Positions 15,885-25,114 are shown, counted from the first letter of the stretch. The stretch is DNA of 44,070 bases from an uncultured Bacteroidales bacterium (GCA_946407975.1 CAMJQC010000020.1:1-44070), one strand, 5' to 3'. Numbers and translations are program-made. Notes: generated from the sequence alone by a model not told the origin.

Positions 15885-17396
15885 TTATCCGACGTGGATG
15901 TTGTCTTTCACCAGCTTCATGATCTTCTCCGTGTTATTGCCAAGTTCTGCGCGGAGTTTGGCGTCCTTAAAGTCGGAGAGGTATTTGATCATGTAATCGA
16001 CGATGGCATCGGAGAATACGCCTTTGGCGGTGTAGATCTCCCTGTCTTTCTTCAGCTCCTTGGCGGCGGCGACGCAGCTGTCGGGCAGCTGTTCCAGCGA
16101 CTCTTGGAGTTTCTTGTTCTTTTCGTCGTGGATGTTGACGCCGAGACCGACATAGGTCTTTTCTGCGACCTTGAGCGCGTCGGGCATCTCGAAGCCGTGA
16201 CGGGCGGCGGCGCACAGGGCGGCCATCAGCAGGTACATGTCGGCGCAACCGTCAGAAGCACGCCATTCGAAGGTCTGCTTGTCGCTGAAGTCCTTGCTCG
16301 ACTTCTTCTCCAGCGGGTTGGCATTGGCGACCATGTCCTTGCCGTTGTTGATCCAGCCCAGCGGCACGCGCACCAGGGCGCTGCGGTTGGAGTAGGACCA
16401 GCAGAGCGAAGTCGGGGCTTCTTGATGAGGCACCAGGCGGAGGAACGACAGCGGGTTGGGGTTGCCGAAAGCAGGCAGCGAGGTGCCGGCGTCCATGTAA
16501 CCGGCGATAGCCTTCTTGGCATAGTCGGTGAGTTCGCCGTTCTTCACCATGACGCTCTTGCCGTCCTTAGTGAATTTGCAGTGTACGTGCATGCCCGAAC
16601 CGGCCTTGCCCACAGTGATCTTCGGAGCGAAGGTCAGTGTGACGCCGTATTGGTAAGCCAGCTGACGCATGATCCACTTGGCCACGACGAGCTGGTTGGC
16701 AGCGTCTTCGATATTGGTGGGAAGGAACTCGATTTCGTTTTGTTCATACACCTTGCCGTCGAGGGTGAAGTTACCCACTTCGGAGTGACCGTATTTGATC
16801 AAGCCGCCAGCCTGGGCGATGAGACGCATGGCCTCCACGCGGTACTCGGTGAACTTGTTGAACGGGGCGCTCTCGTGATAGCCTCTCTGGTCCGGCACTT
16901 CGTAGATCTCTTCGTCGTCGGCGATGATGTAATACTCCAGCTCGCCCATGGTCTGCATCTCGAGCCCCGTGGTCTTCTTGAACACTTCGTGAGCCTTGTG
17001 GAGGATATGTTCTGGGGAGCTTTCGAAGGGCTCGCCATCGCGGTTGTAGAAAGAGCAGAGGATGTCGACGGTAGGAATCTCGCTGAAGGGGTTCAGAAAG
17101 GCGGTTCTGTACTTCGGAACCACGTAAAGGTCGCTTTTACCAGCCTCGATGAAAGGGAACAGGCTCGAACCATCGACACGCTCACCGGCGGTGAGAATGT
17201 TTTCAAGATGTTCGGCGCTGTGGATCACAAAATTAAGGGTTTTCAGTTTTCCATCCCATCCACAGTAGTGGAAGTTGATGAATTCGATTTCATTTTCCTC
17301 GCAGTAACGGATGATGTCGGCGCGAGTGAATTCTGATGCGGGCTTTTGCAAGTACTGCACCAGACGGTTGGGGTTCATGGCAATTCTTGAGTCCAT
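15885..17396 (-). CDS. glnA: Glutamine synthetase, type I-like
   Basis: The enzyme forms glutamine from glutamate, ammonia and ATP. The 503 residues show the beta-grasp N-terminal domain and the catalytic domain: GELEYYII (metal ligand), YGHSEVGNFTLDGKVYEQNEIEF split over two ligand stretches, GSGMHVHCKF and YSNRSALVRVP. Several motifs differ from enterobacterial GlnA, and no clear adenylylation-site sequence is seen. The longest frame starts at a TTG (17444) inside the -7 box, so the ATG at 17396 is chosen. A related gamma-glutamyl ligase cannot be excluded, but glutamine synthetase is much more likely. It diverges from the small gene at 17509. Confidence 0.9.
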   Translation of the reverse strand: MDSRIAMNPNRLVQYLQKPASEFTRADIIRYCEENEIEFINFHYCGWDGKLKTLNFVIHSAEHLENILTAGERVDGSSLFPFIEAGKSDLYVVPKYRTAFLNPFSEIPTVDILCSFYNRDGEPFESSPEHILHKAHEVFKKTTGLEMQTMGELEYYIIADDEEIYEVPDQRGYHESAPFNKFTEYRVEAMRLIAQAGGLIKYGHSEVGNFTLDGKVYEQNEIEFLPTNIEDAANQLVVAKWIMRQLAYQYGVTLTFAPKITVGKAGSGMHVHCKFTKDGKSVMVKNGELTDYAKKAIAGYMDAGTSLPAFGNPNPLSFLRLVPHQEAPTSLCWSYSNRSALVRVPLGWINNGKDMVANANPLEKKSSKDFSDKQTFEWRASDGCADMYLLMAALCAAARHGFEMPDALKVAEKTYVGLGVNIHDEKNKKLQESLEQLPDSCVAAAKELKKDREIYTAKGVFSDAIVDYMIKYLSDFKDAKLRAELGNNTEKIMKLVKDNIHVG

Positions 17397-17441
17397 TATG
17401 TTTTTATACTTTAAAAGTTGATGATTTTCTTTAATTTTGCG

Positions 17442-17449
17442 CAAAGATA
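17442..17449 (-). promoter_or_regulatory. -7 promoter box of glnA
   Basis: TATCTTTG on the minus strand, 45 bases before the ATG at 17396. It overlaps an in-frame TTG and so rules that out as start. Confidence 0.65.
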
Positions 17450-17508
17450 GACAATAAAACTATCGGGGCAGCATAAAAAGCAAAAAGAAAATCAAAATAT
17501 TACGTCCC

Positions 17509-17754
17509 ATGAAAGAATGGATTCTCGCCTTTAACGATGCCAAGGTGCTTGAAACAAACGGAGCCCCTTCGGCGGCTATCATCAATGCCTACGAAGCAGT
17601 GTTGAAAAACCTTTATTTCCCCCATCTCACCCTTCCCGAGATTCACGTCTGGAACGAGGCTTGCCGTAATCTCGTCGAACTGTACGACCTGGAAGGGGAT
17701 ACCGAGAAAGCGGAGCACTACCGGCAACAGATGCGGGCAGAAGAAGGCGATTAA
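17509..17754 (+). CDS. Small helical protein of unknown function
   Basis: I do not recognise this 81-residue protein. It is acidic and predicted by eye to be all helical, with two helix pairs (about residues 20-36 and 47-76) reminiscent of a single TPR-like unit; ELYDLEGDTEKAEHYRQQ is the TPR-like part. No signal peptide or membrane segment is seen. The ATG at 17509 is the only reasonable start. It diverges from glnA, and its end abuts a Fic-gene remnant on the other strand. Confidence 0.6.
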   Translation: MKEWILAFNDAKVLETNGAPSAAIINAYEAVLKNLYFPHLTLPEIHVWNEACRNLVELYDLEGDTEKAEHYRQQMRAEEGD

Positions 17755-17756
17755 TA

Positions 17757-17881
17757 CTTAACACTTCGGTGATGACGAAAGGCGTGATGCCGTTGGCGAG
17801 GCATTCTTTGAAAAGTATCAAACGGCCGATGCGCCCGTTGCCGTCTTGAAACGGATGTATGCGCTCAACAAGAAAAAAACA
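17757..17881 (-). pseudogene. Fic-domain gene remnant
   Basis: On the minus strand an open stretch of about 40 codons reads FLVERIHPFQDGNGRIGR and continues LILFKECLANGITPFVI. This is the catalytic core of a Fic-family (AMP/NMP-transferase) protein, with the full HPFxDGNGRxGR motif. There is no N-terminal part: the fragment starts against the 3' end of meaB, and Fic-like sequence ends at about 17760, where the small gene begins on the other strand. There is no start codon or complete domain, so it is a relic. Confidence 0.75.
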
Positions 17882-17885
17882 CGGA

Positions 17886-19004
17886 TTATTCTTTTTTCAG
17901 AAGACTGAAATAGGTATCCAGCAGTTTCTGTGCTCCGACGTAAGCACTCATTCTCTTGCTGCGCACATCGCTTTCCACCAGTAGCAAAAGGTCTTCTATG
18001 ACGGGATTTTGATAAAAGTCGTTTTTCAATGCCGAGTCCATGGTGTCTAACATCATCTGCACGTCCTGTTGGGCGCGTTTGCGTTCGAGATAGCCGTTTT
18101 CGCGGATGGCGTCGACATGGTCTGAAACCATTTTCCACACCTCGTCGATATTGAATCCTGTGATGGCGGAACAAGTCGTCACTTTGGTCTCTTGACCCGA
18201 CTCGGGCAGCGGGAAGAGGTGCAGCGCGTTGCGACATTCGGCGGCGGCTCGGTTGGCACGGAGCACATTGTCGCCATCGGCCTTGTTGACGGCGATGCCG
18301 TCGGCCATCTCCATAATGCCGCGCTTGATGCCTTGCAGTTCGTCACCGGCGCCACTGATGAGGATGAGCAGGAAAAAATCGACCATGGAATGCACGGCGG
18401 TCTCGGATTGTCCGACGCCGACGGTCTCGACAAAAATGGTGTCGTAACCAGCCGCTTCGCAAAGGATGATGGTCTCGCGCGTCTTGCGGGCGACGCCACC
18501 CAGAGTGCCTGCCGTAGCCGAGGGACGTATGTAGGCATTGGGCTCTACCGAGAGCTGTTCCATACGCGTCTTGTCGCCCATGATGCTGCCCTTGGAACGC
18601 TGGCTGCTGGGGTCGATGGCTAGCACGGCCAGTTTGTGGCCTTGCTTGCACAGATGCATTCCCAAGGCTTCGATGAAGGTGCTTTTGCCTGCGCCGGGAA
18701 CACCCGTGATGCCCAGACGGAGCGCTTTTCCGGAATGAGGCAGACAGGCGGCGATGATTTTCTGTGCCAGCTCCTGATGCTTCGGGAGCGCGCTCTCCAC
18801 CAAAGTGATGGCTTTGCTCAACGCCACACGGTCGCCTTTGAGGATGCTGTCGACATACCATTCCAAGGGCATCAGCTGCTGCCGATTTTGCTTCAGACGC
18901 TCAAGGGCTTTGGGATTGACCTGAATCGGCCCGTCTACACCTTCCGTCACCTTCAGGTTCGATTCCCATTCGTGTTCTTCGTTCTCGAAGTGTTCGTATT
19001 CCAT
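17886..19004 (-). CDS. meaB: Methylmalonyl-CoA mutase-associated GTPase MeaB
   Basis: MeaB is a G3E P-loop GTPase that protects and reloads B12-dependent methylmalonyl-CoA mutase, an enzyme of propionate formation in Bacteroidales. From the ATG at 19004 the protein has 372 residues. The Walker A motif GVPGAGKST is at 101-109, followed by LAIDPSSQRSKGSIMGDKTRM, split here as switch I (LAIDPSS) and the DKTRM base; FVETVGVGQSE is the switch II region and NKAD the base-specificity motif. The longer frame from 19130 begins upstream of the -7 box and is rejected. The mutase genes are not in the window. Confidence 0.95.
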   Translation of the reverse strand: MEYEHFENEEHEWESNLKVTEGVDGPIQVNPKALERLKQNRQQLMPLEWYVDSILKGDRVALSKAITLVESALPKHQELAQKIIAACLPHSGKALRLGITGVPGAGKSTFIEALGMHLCKQGHKLAVLAIDPSSQRSKGSIMGDKTRMEQLSVEPNAYIRPSATAGTLGGVARKTRETIILCEAAGYDTIFVETVGVGQSETAVHSMVDFFLLILISGAGDELQGIKRGIMEMADGIAVNKADGDNVLRANRAAAECRNALHLFPLPESGQETKVTTCSAITGFNIDEVWKMVSDHVDAIRENGYLERKRAQQDVQMMLDTMDSALKNDFYQNPVIEDLLLLVESDVRSKRMSAYVGAQKLLDTYFSLLKKE

Positions 19005-19025
19005 GGCACATCTCGTTTGACACTG

Positions 19026-19033
19026 CAAAGGTA
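19026..19033 (-). promoter_or_regulatory. -7 promoter box of meaB
   Basis: TACCTTTG on the minus strand, 21 bases before the ATG at 19004. Confidence 0.6.
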
Positions 19034-19167
19034 GTAATATTTTCAACCTATTGCCGATGATTCGACTTATCTTCGTTTTTGTGTATGTTTTGGCCCGTTT
19101 TTGTTTTATAACCCATTGATTTTTTGTCAAATAAAACTTTTTTTCTTTTTATTTTGAAAAAAATCCG

Positions 19168-19194
19168 TAAATTTGCAGATTGAACCCTAAGGAG
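19168..19194 (+). promoter_or_regulatory. -7 box and unusually good Shine-Dalgarno of the GT5-like gene
   Basis: TAAATTTG (19168-19175) is the -7 box. AAGGAG at 19189-19194, seven bases before the ATG, is a canonical Shine-Dalgarno sequence, which is uncommon in this phylum. Confidence 0.6.
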
Positions 19195-19201
19195 AATTAG
19201 C

Positions 19202-20029
19202 ATGCTGAACAAAACTAGAGTCCTTTTCGTACACCAGGAGATTACCCCTTACCTTCCCGAAACTCCGATGAGCATTATTGGCCGTTATTTGCCTCAGTTC
19301 ATTCAGGAAAGCGGTAATGAGATCAGGATTTTCATGCCCCGTTATGGTGTCATCAACGAACGCCGGAACCAGCTTCATGAAGTCATCAGGCTTTCGGGCA
19401 TGAATCTCATCATCAACGATACCGACCACCCGCTTATTATCAAGGTAGCTTCAATACAAAAGGCCAGGATGCAGATTTATTTTATCGATAACGAAGACTT
19501 TTTCTCCAAAAGGAAATATCTTATTTATGATCAGGATGGTAAATTCTGCGAAGACAATGATAACCGTTGTGTGTTTTTCGCCCGCGGCGTTATCGAGACG
19601 GTGAAAAAACTGAACTGGTCGCCCGCCATCATCCACTGCAACGGCTGGCTCTCTTCTTTAATGCCTATCTATCTGAAGCGCGTCCTTTCGGTTCGTGACA
19701 ACCCGCTCTTCGACGAGTCAAAAATCATCTATTCCATTTATGACGACGACTTTACCGAGACTTTAAGAGAAGGCTTCGATAAGAAAATCAAATTGCCAGG
19801 CATGAATGCCAAGGATTTGTCCTACTTCAAGGAGGCTAATTACGAAAACCTCACAAAAGCCGCCATCGACTATTCTGACGGCATCATCATCAGCAGTGAG
19901 AAAATCCATCCCGCAATCGCAGAATACCTTAAGACTTGCGGCAAACCCGTTCTTGAGTACCAAGACCCGGATCATTATCTGGAAGCTTATAATGCTTTCT
20001 ATGAAACAATCTTGGAAAAACGACAATAA
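19202..20029 (+). CDS. Short glycogen/starch synthase-like protein (GT5 N-terminal domain only)
   Basis: The 275 residues match the N-terminal Rossmann domain of family GT5 glycogen/starch synthase: VLFVHQEITPYLPETP at the start, IFMPRYGVIN, IIHCNGWLSSLMPIYLK and YSDGIIISSEKI. The usual KxGGL nucleotide-binding loop is not recognisable and the whole C-terminal catalytic domain is missing, so synthase activity is doubtful. Such short versions next to a DUF4270 gene are typical in Bacteroidota, so this is probably not a local truncation. The DUF4270 gene follows 102 bases downstream. Role unknown. Confidence 0.8.
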   Translation: MLNKTRVLFVHQEITPYLPETPMSIIGRYLPQFIQESGNEIRIFMPRYGVINERRNQLHEVIRLSGMNLIINDTDHPLIIKVASIQKARMQIYFIDNEDFFSKRKYLIYDQDGKFCEDNDNRCVFFARGVIETVKKLNWSPAIIHCNGWLSSLMPIYLKRVLSVRDNPLFDESKIIYSIYDDDFTETLREGFDKKIKLPGMNAKDLSYFKEANYENLTKAAIDYSDGIIISSEKIHPAIAEYLKTCGKPVLEYQDPDHYLEAYNAFYETILEKRQ

Positions 20030-20131
20030 GATCCCAATTATTCAGTTTTAGTTAGTAAGTAAGTAATAACGACGGACAGTGCCAGTGACTCTAGCTGCGC
20101 CGCCCGAAACTATGAGTTAGATAAGTAAGAA

Positions 20132-21487
20132 ATGAAAGACAGAAAAATACGGCATACAGTACTCAAGGATGGCCTTTTGCTCATCATGGGCGTCATGGTC
20201 TTTTTATCATCTTCTTGCAAGAAATCTCCCGACAGCATCGGAAACGAGTTGTTGTCGGAAAACAATTACATTGGCATGTACCATACCGATACGACATGTA
20301 TCGTGGCACATTCGGTCATGGACAGTATAGGATCGAAGAATGTCACCTACGCTTTGCTGGGCAGCATGATGGATCCGGTCTTTGGCGGCACGGAAGCGGG
20401 TTTCTATACCCAATTGCACCTTTCCTCAAACGGTCAGACCTTTGGCGAGAATCCGGTGCTGGACTCTTTGGTGCTTCAGCTTAATCTAGGCGGTTATTAT
20501 GGCGACACCACGACCCTGCAGATGGTTCATGTGTACCGCCTTCTCGACACGATTTCCTCATCGGAATCCTACTACAGCTATTCGGACATCAACGTCGACC
20601 CCGTCGACTATGCCGAAGGTCATCAGTTCCGGCCTACGCCTAAGACTTCAAACATGATCGTGGGCAATGATACTATCGATCGTCCAGTTGTCCGCATTCC
20701 TCTCAACCATCAATTGGGCGAGGACCTCATGAATTTGGATGCAACAGCCTATCAAAATCCCGACGCTTTCAAGGCCCAGTTTAATGGTTTATATGTGACT
20801 TGCGAGTCCGTCGGTTATGGAGGCGCCATCAGCTACGTGAATCTCACGAGCAACCTCTATTCGCAATTGCAGTTGTATTACCATAACGACGAATCTCCCG
20901 ACCGTTCTTTGCGCTATGACTTCTACATCACTTCGGCAGACAACTATTTCAACCGTTTCAAGCACGATTATTCGCAAGGCTCTGATGCTTTTGTGAGCCA
21001 GTTGATAAATGGAGATACGATTTTGGGTCAAGAACAAGTCTATCTTCAGTCTATGGGAGGTGTGAAAACAGTTATCGGTTTCCCCAATCTTCAAACTTGG
21101 GGCGACGCCTTTAGCGACGAGCACATTGTCATCAACGAAGCAAAACTGATATTGCCCGCCATCGGAATGGAAGACTCCACTTTGTTTACGGCGCCACAGA
21201 CTCTGGTCCTGGTTGGAATCAAGGACGACGGCACAAGCGTTCTGCTTCCCGATTACTATGAAGGCACTACCTATTTCGGAGGACAGTATAACAGCCTTAA
21301 CCAATCTGTGTCATTCCGTATTACTGAGTATATGCAGCACATCATCCAAAACAAAGCCAATATGAAACTTTCTTTAGGCATTAACGGTGCTGCTTACAAC
21401 GCCCAACGTCTGATAGTCGCTGGCCCTGGAGCAAATGCAGAAAACAAAATGCGCCTTGAAGTGACCTATTCGGTCGTCAGTGAATGA
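20132..21487 (+). CDS. DUF4270 family lipoprotein
   Basis: A 451-residue lipoprotein: a basic start, a hydrophobic segment and the lipobox LSSSC (C29). After the cysteine the KKSPDSIGNELL and TDTTCIVAHSVMDSIGSKN stretches and the beta-rich, tyrosine-rich body match DUF4270, a Bacteroidota outer-membrane lipoprotein family of unknown function. The C-terminus ends in a beta strand (MRLEVTYSVVSE). The gene order GT5-like then DUF4270 is conserved in the phylum and hints at a shared but unknown envelope role. No promoter of its own is evident; it may be read with the gene before it. Confidence 0.85.
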   Translation: MKDRKIRHTVLKDGLLLIMGVMVFLSSSCKKSPDSIGNELLSENNYIGMYHTDTTCIVAHSVMDSIGSKNVTYALLGSMMDPVFGGTEAGFYTQLHLSSNGQTFGENPVLDSLVLQLNLGGYYGDTTTLQMVHVYRLLDTISSSESYYSYSDINVDPVDYAEGHQFRPTPKTSNMIVGNDTIDRPVVRIPLNHQLGEDLMNLDATAYQNPDAFKAQFNGLYVTCESVGYGGAISYVNLTSNLYSQLQLYYHNDESPDRSLRYDFYITSADNYFNRFKHDYSQGSDAFVSQLINGDTILGQEQVYLQSMGGVKTVIGFPNLQTWGDAFSDEHIVINEAKLILPAIGMEDSTLFTAPQTLVLVGIKDDGTSVLLPDYYEGTTYFGGQYNSLNQSVSFRITEYMQHIIQNKANMKLSLGINGAAYNAQRLIVAGPGANAENKMRLEVTYSVVSE

Positions 21488-21494
21488 AAATGAT

Positions 21495-21502
21495 TATTTT
21501 TG
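21495..21502 (+). promoter_or_regulatory. -7 promoter box of the cyclophilin gene
   Basis: TATTTTTG starts eight bases after the DUF4270 stop and 36 bases before the ATG at 21531. It excludes the longer in-frame start at 21480. An AAAGGAG stretch precedes the ATG. Confidence 0.6.
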
Positions 21503-21530
21503 CAACCTGTTTTTTAAAAGGAGAACCATA

Positions 21531-22163
21531 ATGAAAAGACTATTTTTAGCAGCCTTGGTGCTTGTGACGTTAAGCTGCCAGGCACAGAAATCACAAGATA
21601 AGGAAACCGTTGTTGTCATCAAGACGAGCTACGGCACCATAAAGGCCAAACTTTATAACGATACCCCAAAACATCGCGACAATTTCATCAAATTGGTAAA
21701 GGAAGGCTGGTACAACGGTTCGCCGTTCCACCGTGTCATAAAGAACTTTATGATCCAAGGAGGACAGAATGCCGATGGTCGTCTGGATCCAGGTTATACC
21801 GTTCCTGCCGAATTTCGCTCCAATCACTTTCATAAGAAAGGCGCCCTCTGTGCTGCTCGACAAGGTGACCAAGTGAACCCTAAGAAAGCATCCAGCGGAT
21901 CTCAGTTTTACATTGTGCAGGGTCAGGTTTATGACGACAGAATGCTCGACATGTTCGAACAGCGGATGGGCAAAGTGTTTGGTGCCAAGCAACGTCAGGC
22001 ATATAAGACAGTGGGCGGCACACCCCATCTGGATGGCGACTACACCGTTTTTGGCGAAGTCATTGAAGGCATGGAAATCATCGACAAGATCGCCTCTGTC
22101 AAGACAGGTTACATGGACGTACCGGTAGAACCCGTCACCATGACAATTGAAATTCAAAAATAA
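21531..22163 (+). CDS. Cyclophilin-type peptidyl-prolyl isomerase, exported lipoprotein
   Basis: A 210-residue protein that speeds proline isomerisation during folding of exported proteins. Residues 1-16 are a lipoprotein signal ending in the lipobox VTLSC. The cyclophilin fold follows: TSYGTIKAKLYND, the substrate-site stretch SPFHRVIKNFMIQGG, SGSQFYIVQGQ and DYTVFGEVIEGM. There is an insertion after QFYIVQGQ (VYDDRMLDMFEQRMGK and onward), usual for Bacteroidota forms of this enzyme. Start as set by the promoter and a purine-rich ribosome-binding region. It is followed after 37 bases by pheS. Confidence 0.93.
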   Translation: MKRLFLAALVLVTLSCQAQKSQDKETVVVIKTSYGTIKAKLYNDTPKHRDNFIKLVKEGWYNGSPFHRVIKNFMIQGGQNADGRLDPGYTVPAEFRSNHFHKKGALCAARQGDQVNPKKASSGSQFYIVQGQVYDDRMLDMFEQRMGKVFGAKQRQAYKTVGGTPHLDGDYTVFGEVIEGMEIIDKIASVKTGYMDVPVEPVTMTIEIQK

Positions 22164-22200
22164 GTTTATCGTATTGGTGCTGTAAAATATAGCCTTGAAT

Positions 22201-23232
22201 ATGAACGAAAGAATAGAACAGATTCTAAACGAAGTGCGTGGTTTTAAAGCTGACAGCAAAGAGGCTTTAGAGAATTTCCGTATCACTTATCTGAGTAAAA
22301 AAGGCATTATTCCCGCTTTATTTGCCGATTTCAAGACGATAGCGCCGGAGCTGCGTAAGGAAATGGGCATGAAACTGAACGAATTGAAAAATGCAGTTCA
22401 GGAAAAAGTAGAGGAACAGTTGCAACTTTTTGAATCACAGCAGGTCGATACGTTTGATTTTGACATGAGCATGCCTGCTAACGAGATGCATGGCGCCCGT
22501 CACCCTCTTTCGATAGTACGTCGTGATATTAATTCTATTTTTGAGCACCTTGGGTTTACCATCGCCGAGGGTCCCGAAATTGAAGACGATTACCACGTGT
22601 TCTCAGCGCTGAACTTTCCTCCAGATCACCCTGCCCGTGATATGCAGGACACGTTTTTCATAAGCAAAGACCCCAGCGAAAACAAACCGTCAGATATCCT
22701 TCTTCGTACCCACACGTCTAGCGTTCAGGTGCGTGCCATGGAAAGTAGAAAGATGCCCATTCGCATTATCGCCCCCGGACGCGTATTTCGAAATGAAGCC
22801 ATCTCTGCCCGTGCCCATTGCATTTTCCATCAAATAGAAGGCCTCTATATTGACAAAAACGTGTCGTTTGTCGATCTTAAGCAGACTTTGTACCATTTTG
22901 TGCAGGAGTTTTTTGGAGAAGGCACCAAAGTGCGTTTTCGCCCATCTTATTTTCCTTTTACGGAGACTTCGGCCGAGATGGATATCTCTTGCAACATCTG
23001 CGGTGGCGAAGGCTGCAATATCTGTAAACATACTGGCTGGGTCGAGATTTTAGGTTGTGGCATGTGCGACCCCAATATCCTTATTTCCAGCGGTATTGAT
23101 CCTGAAATATACACAGGGTTTGCTTTTGGCATGGGCATAGAGCGTATTGCCATGCTGAAATACCAAATCAACGATTTAAGACTGTTTTTTGAAAACGATT
23201 TGCGTTTTCTGGAACAGTTTGAACTGGCATAA
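22201..23232 (+). CDS. pheS: Phenylalanyl-tRNA synthetase alpha subunit
   Basis: PheS is the catalytic subunit of the alpha2beta2 enzyme that charges tRNA-Phe. From the ATG at 22201 it has 343 residues, the usual length. An N-terminal coiled-coil is followed by class II motifs: motif 1 around HPLSIVRRDI, motif 2 FRNEAISARAHCIFHQ and motif 3 GFAFGMGIERIAML. The cysteine-rich insert SCNICGGEGCNICKHTG looks metal-binding. A TTG six bases upstream is in frame but unneeded. pheT is not adjacent. The gene ends at a strong terminator. Confidence 0.96.
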   Translation: MNERIEQILNEVRGFKADSKEALENFRITYLSKKGIIPALFADFKTIAPELRKEMGMKLNELKNAVQEKVEEQLQLFESQQVDTFDFDMSMPANEMHGARHPLSIVRRDINSIFEHLGFTIAEGPEIEDDYHVFSALNFPPDHPARDMQDTFFISKDPSENKPSDILLRTHTSSVQVRAMESRKMPIRIIAPGRVFRNEAISARAHCIFHQIEGLYIDKNVSFVDLKQTLYHFVQEFFGEGTKVRFRPSYFPFTETSAEMDISCNICGGEGCNICKHTGWVEILGCGMCDPNILISSGIDPEIYTGFAFGMGIERIAMLKYQINDLRLFFENDLRFLEQFELA

Positions 23233-23255
23233 AAACAATTATCTCATAAAACACA

Positions 23256-23292
23256 ATAGAGACGTTCAGACAGAACGTCTCTATGTTTTTTA
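23256..23292 (+). terminator. Intrinsic terminator after pheS
   Basis: A perfect 12-bp stem, ATAGAGACGTTC (23256-23267) with GAACGTCTCTAT (23273-23284), has a five-base loop and is followed by a T run. It lies just before the converging recJ stop. Confidence 0.85.
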
Positions 23293-23306
23293 TAGGGGTC
23301 AATAAA

Positions 23307-25088
23307 TCAAGCCTCCGGGAATTTGATGTCTTTCACATTCAACTGCAGATTTGTTTTGCCCTGCCAAGTGTTGTATTCCAGATGATAGCAGATGCTGAAT
23401 GGAGAACCGCCGTGGATGCGATCGAACAGTTCGCCTTGCGAGAACGCGATGCCAGAAAAGACGTTGTCGCTTGAAGTCTTGGCTTCTCCCTGTTTCATGC
23501 TTAGTTTTAGGTGCTTTTGACCACCTCCGACGGGTCGTGTGCCCCCCGTGTCGTAAACATTGTCAGTCCAGAAGATAGGAGAGGGATTACCAGGGCCAAA
23601 AGGAGCGAACTGATTGAGAATACGCATAAACTTGGAAGTGATGTCATTGAAATTGATTTTCAAATCCACTTCCAGTTCAGGAACAAAATCTTCAGCTGTT
23701 AAGTTTTTGGCCACATAGTCTTCAAAACGACGTTGGAACTCCGCAAGGTTTTCGGGTTTCATGGACAGCCCCGCTGCATATTTGTGTCCGCCGAAGTGTT
23801 CTAATAAATCGGAACAGCTGTCGATGGCATCATAGATGTCGAAATTCTTAATGGAACGGGCCGAACCGGTAATGAGACCATTGGCACGTGTCAAAACGAT
23901 GGTGGGACGGTAGTAATAATCGGTAAGACGTGAAGCAACAATGCCGATGACACCTTTGTGCCAGTCTTTGTTATAGACTACGGTGCTGGCCGCATTGTGA
24001 AGGGTCTCATCCGAAGCAATCATCTGTAGCGCCTCTTCGGTGATGCGGTTGTCGAACTCACGCCTCATGTCGTTGAGATCGTTGATAGAGTTGGCCAGTT
24101 TCTCAGCGTATTCCTGTTCTTCGGCAATGAGAAGACGAACGGAATCAGAGGCCTTGTCGATACGCCCGGCCGCATTAATGCGAGGACCCACGAGAAAGAC
24201 CAAATCGCTGATGGTCAATTCCCTTGTGAGGACATTTTCACCTTCAACGGGTTCGCCGTCTTCTTCGCGACGCATGATGTTGGCATGGCGCAAGATGGCT
24301 TCAATGCCGGGGCGTGGATTCTTATTGAGCTGCTTCAGACCGTAATAGGCCAATACTCGGTTTTCGCCTGTAATTGGTACAATATCGGCGGCAATGCTGA
24401 CCGCCAACAAGTCGAGGAGCTCTGAGAGCTGTTCCTTGGTTCCAAGTCCCCTTTTGACCAAGGCAGAAACGAGTTTGAACCCCACGCCACACCCTGAAAG
24501 TTCGTTATAAGGATAGGTACAGTCAGGTCGTTTGGGGTCAAGCACGGCAACAGCATTTGGTATGACATCGCCGGCACGATGATGGTCGCAAATGATGAAA
24601 TCAACACCTAGCTCGTTGGCGTAATCAACACGTTCAACAGCCTTGATGCCGCAGTCGAGGGCGATGACCAGCTTGAAGCCTTTCTTGGCAGCATAGTCTA
24701 TGCCCTTGTGCGAGATGCCATATCCCTCAGTGTACCGGTCGGGAATATAGAACTCGATTTTCTTCTTCTTAAAAAAAGGCTTCAAGAAAGTGTAAACCAA
24801 AGCTACAGCGGTCGTGCCATCGACGTCGTAATCGCCATAAACAAGGAGCTTTTCGCCTTCATTAATGGCGCGCAACACACGGTCAACGGCCTTGTCCATA
24901 TCCTTCATAAGGAAAGGATCGTAAAGCTGAGACAAGGATGGGCGAAAGAAGACTTTTGCTTCTTCATAGTTCGTCACACCACGTTGAACAAGCAAAGTGG
25001 CCAGATTCTCGTCAATATTCAAAGTTTTGACGAGATCTTCAACTTGTTGTTTATCAACAGGTTTGTTTAAAATCCACTTTGTTTCCAT
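23307..25088 (-). CDS. recJ: Single-stranded-DNA-specific exonuclease RecJ
   Basis: RecJ degrades single-stranded DNA 5' to 3' in recombination and mismatch repair. The 593 residues are family length. DHH-family motifs are present: VYGDYDVDGTTA (motif I/II), FIICDHHRAGD (motif III) and LVGPRINAAGRIDKASDSV (motif IV). The DHHA1 domain shows GIVASRLTDYYYRPTIVL and FGGHKYAAGLSM, and the C-terminal OB-like domain FAPFGPGNPSPIF. The ATG at 25088 gives the expected METKW start. It diverges from purH. Confidence 0.96.
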   Translation of the reverse strand: METKWILNKPVDKQQVEDLVKTLNIDENLATLLVQRGVTNYEEAKVFFRPSLSQLYDPFLMKDMDKAVDRVLRAINEGEKLLVYGDYDVDGTTAVALVYTFLKPFFKKKKIEFYIPDRYTEGYGISHKGIDYAAKKGFKLVIALDCGIKAVERVDYANELGVDFIICDHHRAGDVIPNAVAVLDPKRPDCTYPYNELSGCGVGFKLVSALVKRGLGTKEQLSELLDLLAVSIAADIVPITGENRVLAYYGLKQLNKNPRPGIEAILRHANIMRREEDGEPVEGENVLTRELTISDLVFLVGPRINAAGRIDKASDSVRLLIAEEQEYAEKLANSINDLNDMRREFDNRITEEALQMIASDETLHNAASTVVYNKDWHKGVIGIVASRLTDYYYRPTIVLTRANGLITGSARSIKNFDIYDAIDSCSDLLEHFGGHKYAAGLSMKPENLAEFQRRFEDYVAKNLTAEDFVPELEVDLKINFNDITSKFMRILNQFAPFGPGNPSPIFWTDNVYDTGGTRPVGGGQKHLKLSMKQGEAKTSSDNVFSGIAFSQGELFDRIHGGSPFSICYHLEYNTWQGKTNLQLNVKDIKFPEA

Positions 25089-25106
25089 TGCCTAGTTTTG
25101 AATTTG

Positions 25107-25114
25107 TAAAAATA
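25107..25114 (-). promoter_or_regulatory. Possible recJ promoter, TATTTTTA variant box
   Basis: TATTTTTA followed by C on the minus strand, 18 bases before the recJ ATG. It differs from TAnnTTTG only in the last base and resembles the boxes before polA and the GH92 gene. Confidence 0.35.

Noticed and set aside
17627-17821. 64-residue minus-strand ORF as a gene
   Set aside because: Its first part is the end of the Fic relic and the rest is antisense to the small gene at 17509.
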